Of a stretch of DNA of 11,682 nt, positions 6,517-11,682 are shown piece by piece. Location of the stretch: positions 1 to 11,682 of the forward strand of contig NZ_DQDX01000099.1 of the NCBI RefSeq assembly GCF_003525665.1, read 5' to 3'. This stretch comes from Flavobacterium sp. GTDB lineage: Bacteria > Bacteroidota > Bacteroidia > Flavobacteriales > Flavobacteriaceae. Made by a program: the position numbers and the translations under genes. Within the stretch, counting starts at the first letter, position 1; each line of letters begins with the position of its first letter. A model generated the notes under the pieces. The model was not told the origin of the DNA, searched no databases, and saw nothing but the letters and a program-made list of their open reading frames with translations.

Positions 6517-7560
6517 ATGCCTAAAATAATTATTGATCCTACATCAAGAATACTTTATGCGTCGTTTTATATAGAAGGATTATACCAAGTTTTTGGAAAG
6601 AAAAACGTAACATTCTCTACAAAGTATTTTTCAGATTTAAAACGAGATAAGGAAGCATTTGCATTTGAACATTATTTTGCATTTGTACTAATCAACACTG
6701 ATAAAAAAGTAACGAAATACATCATTGATTTTTGCGATCCAACTGACATAAATTCAACCGCTTATGATTGGTGTGATTATTATGCGAAAATAAATTTAGA
6801 CCTTGAACATGATTTTAATTCTCAAGAAAAAATAATTTCTATTCCGCCAAGTTTTGGAATCAAAATATGGAATCATCCAGAAACTATTTACCATTGTATT
6901 AGTAATTTAATCAAATGTAAATCGGGATTAATTATTCCTGTAAAACGATTTTTAAGAGACTATCGTGAGCAACTTAAACGTCCAAAATTGGATGCATATC
7001 AAACTACTAAATTTCCAAAAAATAGTTCTGAAAAAACTCCATATGTTTATCTAATTGCAAGTTTATGGCAAGATAAAGATTCTATGTCTCGAACAAATCT
7101 ATTGCGAAAAAATTTTATAGAACTATGTAAATCAAATAATTGCAATTTTGAAGGAGGTTTTTTTACTTCGAAAGATGCCGCAATACCTCAAGGATTTGAA
7201 GATTTTTTATTCTATAAATCTTATTCGACAAAAGAGTATGTCGCCAAAACTATTTTATCTAAAATGGTATTCAATACGCCATCGGTTCATAAATGTCACG
7301 GTTGGAAATTAGGCGAATTTTTGGCTATGGGAAAACCGATACTTTCTACTCCTATTTCAAATAAATTACCCGAAGAATTGATTCATGGAAAACATATCCA
7401 CATAGCAACATCAGAAGAGGAATTGAAAGCTGCAGTTGAGCTATTACTTTCTAATAATGACTATTGCGACCATTTATCAGAGAATGTAAAAACTTATTAT
7501 GAGAGTTTTGCAAGTCCGATTGCTGTAATAAAAAACATAGTTAAAGCCGCAATTCAATAG
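6517..7560 (+). CDS. Glycosyltransferase-like protein (GT-B type), acceptor unknown
   Basis: A 347-residue soluble protein. The C-terminal part (about 250-320) looks like the nucleotide-sugar-binding half of GT-B glycosyltransferases: HGWKLGEFLAMGKPILSTPI (261-280), then LPEELIHGKHIHI and an EEELKAAVELLLSN helix, matching the usual E-LA-GKP pattern in which E267 would contact the donor. The N-terminal half (CDPTDINSTAYDWCDYYAKI) has no motif I can assign. No signal peptide or membrane helix is evident. It stands alone between pheT and a ribosome-associated protein gene, not in a visible polysaccharide cluster, so its acceptor and pathway are open. It is isolated by terminators on both sides. 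Its AT-richness and solitary position would fit an acquired gene, but this is weak. The fold-level call is likely; donor and acceptor are unknown. Confidence 0.7.
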   Translation: MPKIIIDPTSRILYASFYIEGLYQVFGKKNVTFSTKYFSDLKRDKEAFAFEHYFAFVLINTDKKVTKYIIDFCDPTDINSTAYDWCDYYAKINLDLEHDFNSQEKIISIPPSFGIKIWNHPETIYHCISNLIKCKSGLIIPVKRFLRDYREQLKRPKLDAYQTTKFPKNSSEKTPYVYLIASLWQDKDSMSRTNLLRKNFIELCKSNNCNFEGGFFTSKDAAIPQGFEDFLFYKSYSTKEYVAKTILSKMVFNTPSVHKCHGWKLGEFLAMGKPILSTPISNKLPEELIHGKHIHIATSEEELKAAVELLLSNNDYCDHLSENVKTYYESFASPIAVIKNIVKAAIQ

Positions 7561-7569
7561 ATTCTATAA

Positions 7570-7603
7570 AAAAAAGCCTAATGAAATTTCACCAGGCTTT
7601 TTT
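7570..7603. terminator. Bidirectional rho-independent terminator
   Basis: AAAAAAGCCT (7570-7579) pairs perfectly with AGGCTTTTTT (7594-7603) around a 14-nt loop that holds the small palindrome TGAAATTTCA (7582-7591). Runs of T follow on both strands, so it can end the glycosyltransferase transcript rightward and the HPF-like transcript leftward. It begins 9 nt beyond the second, downstream stop (7612-7614) of the HPF-like frame, supporting that stop as the original gene end. Confidence 0.88.
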
Positions 7604-7611
7604 ACTATATA

Positions 7612-7686
7612 TTAGTATTCTCGCATTTTTTCAAACGTTGAATTCAATACTTTTTTAAGTTTTTCAACTGCATGATAGAACGCTTT
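7612..7686 (-). other. Detached C-terminal part of the HPF/RaiA-like gene after an in-frame stop
   Basis: Directly after the TAA at 7689-7687 the same frame stays open for 24 codons, reading KAFYHAVEKLKKVLNSTFEK then MREY and a TAA at 7614-7612. This is an amphipathic, lysine-rich helix of the kind that ends HPF/RaiA proteins (second helix of the beta-alpha-beta-beta-beta-alpha fold). No start codon or promoter serves it separately. One base change, for example GAA to TAA, would explain the break. Confidence 0.75.
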
Positions 7687-7926
7687 TTAAGGAGATTCTG
7701 CATGATCTGTTACTACAATTGGTTGCTTTTTTTGTAATCGAACTTCTAGCAAACAGCGTTTGTCATTCTTACCAAATTTCTCGCCATTTTCATCACCAAA
7801 ATGTACTTCTATTCTTGTGATTTTATCATCAAATCGGTCTAATTCTTTTTTTAATTCAGCAGTGTAAAAGTTTATTGCTCTTTCGTTTCCGTCAACGTTT
7901 TTGTCTGTGTTAATTTGAATTTGCAT
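7687..7926 (-). CDS. HPF/RaiA-family ribosome-associated protein, truncated by a premature stop
   Basis: The family binds the 30S decoding centre and promotes ribosome dormancy or protection under stress or starvation. The 79 residues read MQIQINTDKNVDGNERAINF at the start, then DRFDDKITRIEVHFGDENGE, CLLEVRLQKKQPIVVTDHAE: strand 1, helix 1 and strands 2-4 of the short HPF fold. The family normally continues with a second helix. Here TAA interrupts after Ser-Pro, and the missing helix is encoded in the same frame at 7612-7686, giving a 104-residue whole (E. coli HPF is 95). The product as read probably lacks part of its hydrophobic core and may be inactive; a sequencing error is the main alternative. 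No convincing promoter is seen; TAACTTTA at 7961-7954 is a weak -7 candidate. Family call is firm; functional state is uncertain. Confidence 0.85.
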   Translation of the reverse strand: MQIQINTDKNVDGNERAINFYTAELKKELDRFDDKITRIEVHFGDENGEKFGKNDKRCLLEVRLQKKQPIVVTDHAESP

Positions 7927-8081
7927 AGTTTATTGTGTTTAATATTAGTTTTATAAAGTTACTAATAGGCACATGAAAAACACAGTTGATTAATATAAGA
8001 TTATGAAAATTATGTGAAATTTTTAAGATTTTATACTATTAAGTTTTAGCTAAACCATTAAAAAATAACAACTTAAAAAAG

Positions 8082-11000
8082 TTATCGTTTTAAAGTAAAA
8101 TGTCCGCGATGCGTTCTTCCATCTTGTCTGCTTACCAAAAACCAATAATCGTCGGAAATCGCTTGTTGGCCATTGTAAAGTCCGTCCCAACCTTGATCAT
8201 CCGAACCAAAAGACGTGATTACTTTACCATATCGATCAAATATTACAACCGTTAAATCTTGCTCAAATTGCGAGTTTTTAATTCTCCAAGTTTCGTTTAC
8301 GCCGTCACCATTGGGTGTGAAAAATCGAATGTAATAAAGTATCCAAATAACTTGCTGTGTTTTGCCACAACCAAATTTATCTTTTGCATAAACGGTATAA
8401 AATCCTGGAGCAAGATTAGAAAACACATTAGAATCTTGATAAATAACATCATCCAATGAATATTCAAAAGCACCAGTATTGGTTGTGATTACTGTAATTG
8501 AATTATCGTTTTCCGTCCAATCAATAGTAACTAATTCATCAATCTCTGGTTGTTCAGAAATTGTAACAGTGATATCTTTGGTATTGGAACAAAAATCTAC
8601 ACCATAACTATTGGTAGCTGTAACCGTAAGATTAGTAACTCCAAGTTGAGAAACAGTAATTGTTGGAGTAGTTGCACCTGTAGACCATAAATAGGTTGTT
8701 GTAGGAAGATTTCCTGCCGATGCATCTAAAGTAATTGGGCTTGAACTGCATCCAAGTGTATCAGCTGGTGTTGTGATTACTGGAGTACGTCCCACAAGTA
8801 CATCAAATGATTTTATGTCATAACAATCGGGTACCGCATTAAAAATCATTCGAACATAAATCGTTTGCGGATTTGAAGTTGGATTGAAGTTGGTCAAATT
8901 AGTTATTTCATTTAAATCATTTTGAGCGTCGTTTAATGAAGCATGGTAACTTATAGAGTAGTCTGCCGGCGGCAATGTTCCTAAAATACTTGGCGTTTGT
9001 ACACCAAGATTAAACGTTTCATTTCCAGTTATTACAGTGGCACATTGAAATAAATCGTCTGGTTCGTTGGCATTTATGAAGGACGACAAAGCAGCAACAT
9101 CATAGATTTTAGTAACTATATTTCCGCAATCATCTTCTACTTGAAAAGTGTAAACACCTGTTGGAAGATTGTAAAAGACATTGGAAGTTCCGTTATCTAG
9201 AAAAAATGGTGTTCCGTTTTGTGTTGTAATCGAATAATTTAATGGTGCTTCACCTGTTGCAGAAACAACAACATCAAGCGAACCTGAAGTTGAGCAAAAC
9301 AGCCTATTAGTACCAAGAATTTCTAACGCTTGGTCAAAATCTAATGACGGATTGATGATTTCAAAACAATTTTTATCAATAGAAGGACTGGCACCACCTA
9401 AAACTGATGCTCCGTTGTTATAGGAAAGAAAATGTCTGAAAATTCTAAATGTTCCGTTGAAAGAAAGATTAAAATTTGAGGACATATTTGCTAATGGGTA
9501 CGAGTTATTTGCATCTGGAACGGTACCATTCGGATAAACAACATTCGTTCCAGGATGACCCCAAGTATTTGTTGCTGGATCAATGAGTTTTTGCAACCAG
9601 AAAGTCTCAGCCGCTACACCATTACTAATAAAAGAAAGCGGCACATTGAAAGAGCCACAATTAATTTGTAATGATGAAGTATTGTCTGAAATTGCGTAAC
9701 CTTGAGCATCTACAGTGTAAGAATTTGTGAAACCACAGGCATCTACGGTTTCAAAAATATAAGTTCCTTGTGGTAAATTATCTAAATATAATCTGCCATT
9801 TGCCAAAAGATTACTTGTAACATTGTTAGGTAAAGTAGCTGTATAAGATGTTGGAGCCGATGAAATTATAACCGAAGTAAGAGCACCATTATTACTGGAT
9901 AATTCTAATGAAGTGAGACCTAAACCACATCCTGGTCGAAAATTAACTGAATTGCCTTGATCTACATAAGCAGAAACTGTAAGTGAAACAGGTGGCAAAA
10001 CAGTACCACACTCATCAATTAAATCAACTATATAATCACCAAATGGAACGGGATTCATAATTAAATCGCCTTCCGAATCGATAAATGCAGAAACATTGTG
10101 AGGTAAAGAATTTGGATATCCAGATGGAGCAGAAGTTATAATCGCTGTAACAATATCGAAATTAAGAATTGAAATACTAAAATTTCCTGTATTGGATAAA
10201 CAACCGTTACTTGCAGCAATTACGGTTGGTTCGGGTTGGTTGAAAGGTATTGTAAAAACTCTTGTTCCAGTTCTTCCGCAACTGTCAACAATATCCACTG
10301 TGTAACTTCCTAAAGGTGTAATGTTGGTATCTGAACCAAAAACAACAACGTTTGTTGAAAATGGTCCAGGATAACTGCTATTGTATAAAGCAGGATCAAA
10401 TCCGGCAGGAACTGAGGTGAAATTTAAATTAAATGGTGGTGTAAAATTACTAATATTCAATGAGAAAAAATTCTGATTACATTCTAAAATAGTTATGTTA
10501 CTAGCAATTTGGATTGAATTATCTAATGGAAAATTTTCGGTATAAGTAGCACCGCAAGCATCCGTTATCGAAATTGAATAATCGTAGGTTTCATTAATGT
10601 AGTCTGGAATTGTTAGAACCAAATTTTGTGAAGTTGCATTGCCACTATTTAATGTAGAAGTTGTAATTATTGGTGTGCCACCATTTGGCGGATTAACTTG
10701 ATAGGTAATATCTAAAGGATAGCCAATAACGGTTCCAGATGCTGGAGTTAAAGTATTAGTCACTACAATAAAATTACACGATGATGGCGAAGTGCTTGTA
10801 ATTGCAGGTGGATTTATAGTCAGTCCAGCTGTATTTAAAGTAACTGTAAAGGTTTGCACTACTCCTATTCCGCAATTATCAAAAACCCTTATACGATAAA
10901 TTCCTGGCACTAAACCAGTAAATTGATTGCTTGTCTGCGCTGGAAAAAGCATTGGACCTTCAATTATTTCATAAGTTACACCAATTCCAGAAGTTACACT

Positions 11001-11387
11001 AACACTAATTGTGCTTGTAGTTGAACACGCCTGATTTAAAGCCGAAACATTATAAACTAAAGGTACAATTGTATTACTAATAACAACTTGCTGCTGCTGC
11101 GTAGTAGTTACGCCATTGACTGTTTCTTGAGCAATAATAGTATAAGTGCCGGCAGAAAGTCCGTTAATTGTATTTCCACTTATTGTGGCATAAGGAGTAA
11201 CTGTTTCTGGTGCTTTATAGACCACAAAAAGTATTGACCCATTTGGATCGGGATTGAAAGTTGTAAAAGTTATGGTTCCGTTACCGGCACAAGATTCGTT
11301 AGTTGAACTTGCGGTAAAGGTAAAGCCCATCATAGAAATAGGCAAAACTAAGATCCATAAGAAAATGAAATTTAATTTTATTTTCAT
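8082..11387 (-). CDS. Large secreted surface protein with T9SS type B sorting domain (gliding motility-associated C-terminal domain)
   Basis: A 1101-residue exported protein. Residues 1-21 form a signal peptide (MKIKLNFIFLWILVLPISMM) for Sec export. The last ~85 residues are the CHU_C/type B sorting domain: FFTPNGDGVNETW (1022-1034), VVIFDRYGKVI (1047-1057), GWDG (1066-1069), ending GHFTLKR, which directs passage through the outer membrane by the type IX secretion system. The body is a string of beta-rich modules, many closing with a pattern like LPxGxYxxxxxDxCG: DNCG 170, DACG 276, DSCG 368, DECG 458, DACG 549, DDCG 752, and FGCG near 1005. A PKD/Ig-like module lies about 868-943 (TYLWSTGATTPTITV). 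A non-repeat insert occupies about 565-690. No catalytic domain is recognisable, so an adhesin or SprB-like surface role is likely, not shown. No T9SS partner genes are adjacent and no clear terminator follows. Confidence 0.93.
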   Translation of the reverse strand: MKIKLNFIFLWILVLPISMMGFTFTASSTNESCAGNGTITFTTFNPDPNGSILFVVYKAPETVTPYATISGNTINGLSAGTYTIIAQETVNGVTTTQQQQVVISNTIVPLVYNVSALNQACSTTSTISVSVTSGIGVTYEIIEGPMLFPAQTSNQFTGLVPGIYRIRVFDNCGIGVVQTFTVTLNTAGLTINPPAITSTSPSSCNFIVVTNTLTPASGTVIGYPLDITYQVNPPNGGTPIITTSTLNSGNATSQNLVLTIPDYINETYDYSISITDACGATYTENFPLDNSIQIASNITILECNQNFFSLNISNFTPPFNLNFTSVPAGFDPALYNSSYPGPFSTNVVVFGSDTNITPLGSYTVDIVDSCGRTGTRVFTIPFNQPEPTVIAASNGCLSNTGNFSISILNFDIVTAIITSAPSGYPNSLPHNVSAFIDSEGDLIMNPVPFGDYIVDLIDECGTVLPPVSLTVSAYVDQGNSVNFRPGCGLGLTSLELSSNNGALTSVIISSAPTSYTATLPNNVTSNLLANGRLYLDNLPQGTYIFETVDACGFTNSYTVDAQGYAISDNTSSLQINCGSFNVPLSFISNGVAAETFWLQKLIDPATNTWGHPGTNVVYPNGTVPDANNSYPLANMSSNFNLSFNGTFRIFRHFLSYNNGASVLGGASPSIDKNCFEIINPSLDFDQALEILGTNRLFCSTSGSLDVVVSATGEAPLNYSITTQNGTPFFLDNGTSNVFYNLPTGVYTFQVEDDCGNIVTKIYDVAALSSFINANEPDDLFQCATVITGNETFNLGVQTPSILGTLPPADYSISYHASLNDAQNDLNEITNLTNFNPTSNPQTIYVRMIFNAVPDCYDIKSFDVLVGRTPVITTPADTLGCSSSPITLDASAGNLPTTTYLWSTGATTPTITVSQLGVTNLTVTATNSYGVDFCSNTKDITVTISEQPEIDELVTIDWTENDNSITVITTNTGAFEYSLDDVIYQDSNVFSNLAPGFYTVYAKDKFGCGKTQQVIWILYYIRFFTPNGDGVNETWRIKNSQFEQDLTVVIFDRYGKVITSFGSDDQGWDGLYNGQQAISDDYWFLVSRQDGRTHRGHFTLKR

Positions 11388-11434
11388 ATCACTAATTATA
11401 GTTTATTATAGGGTAGAATTTGGGGAACTCTCAT

Positions 11435-11460
11435 CAAATTTAGTAAAAAATTAGAACCAA
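11435..11460 (-). promoter_or_regulatory. Probable promoter of the T9SS surface-protein gene
   Basis: The minus strand has TAAATTTG (11442-11435), a full match to TAnnTTTG, with TTG (11460-11458) 15 nt upstream, slightly closer than the usual 17-23. Transcription would start near 11430, leaving a leader of about 43 nt before the ATG at 11387. Confidence 0.5.
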
Positions 11461-11531
11461 ACTGTAATAATAACTAAAATTATGTAGAATGTTTCACTTA
11501 AGTTAATAAGTGGATTTGATTTTTTTTATTT

Positions 11532-11564
11532 AAAAAAAAATCCACAACATTGCTGTTGTGGATT
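11532..11564 (-). terminator. Rho-independent terminator of a leftward gene beyond the right edge
   Basis: A perfect 11-bp stem, 11539-11549 with 11554-11564, closes a TTGC loop. On the minus strand it is followed by nine T (complement of A 11532-11540), so it ends leftward transcription entering from outside the window. All three minus-strand frames are stopped by about 11647, so at most a few codons of that gene lie inside. The rest of 11565-11682 shows no gene that I can support. Confidence 0.85.
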
Positions 11565-11682
11565 GGTAACTATATTGCAAGTAAATTTCTTCGTTGATCA
11601 ATACCCCAGAATGAAAAAATTATCTACAAATTGCTTTGCAATAAAATTAAAGAAAATACAACAATGTAGTTAATCTATATAC

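Noticed and set aside
7687..7689. Programmed readthrough or recoding of the in-frame TAA in the HPF-like gene
   Set aside because: TAA is the strongest stop in bacteria, no recoding hairpin is seen just downstream, and nothing known in this family uses recoding; a mutation or sequencing error is simpler.
8045..8086. Terminator after the T9SS gene (TTTAGCTAAA palindrome or AACTT/AAGTT stem)
   Set aside because: Stems are very short and AT-only; the AACTT/AAGTT stem lies at the stop codon. I could not support a terminator.
11647..11682. C-terminal end of a minus-strand gene entering from the right edge
   Set aside because: One frame is open for 11 codons only, too little to tell from chance; the terminator at 11532-11564 only implies that such a gene exists beyond the edge.

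Overview
The window looks like ordinary chromosome from a flavobacterium-like member of the Bacteroidota. The evidence is low G+C, no Shine-Dalgarno sequences before starts, promoter-like TTG / TAnnTTTG elements, and a large cell-surface protein with a type B type IX secretion (T9SS) C-terminal domain. I see no tRNA, rRNA, insertion sequence, CRISPR array or phage module.

Left third (1-3952): an aldehyde-handling locus. An AraC-family regulator (+) is followed 8 nt later by an endonuclease/exonuclease/phosphatase (EEP) fold protein (+). These converge on a DUF779 protein (-) and an NAD(P)-dependent aldehyde dehydrogenase of the AcoD/ExaC type (-). Upstream of the dehydrogenase lie two identical 11-bp direct repeats exactly 21 bp apart. 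The proximal copy sits where the -33 element would be and a good -7 element follows, which is the textbook layout of an AraC-type activator site. The dehydrogenase has its own terminator before DUF779, so DUF779 probably has its own promoter.

Middle (3953-7926): pheT (+) with a clear Bacteroidota promoter that shows the true start is the second ATG. Then come a terminator, an orphan GT-B-like glycosyltransferase (+) and a bidirectional terminator. Next is a small HPF/RaiA-family ribosome-associated protein gene (-) with an in-frame TAA after codon 79. The same frame continues for 24 convincing family-like codons, so the C-terminal helix has been cut off by one nonsense codon, or the read carries an error there.

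Right third (8082-11682): one long gene (-) for a secreted, repeat-rich T9SS type B surface protein of 1101 residues, its probable promoter, and a strong leftward terminator near the right edge that serves a gene outside the window.

No clearly new multi-gene system is visible. The most useful observations are the putative AraC operator at the dehydrogenase promoter and the interrupted ribosome-hibernation-type gene.
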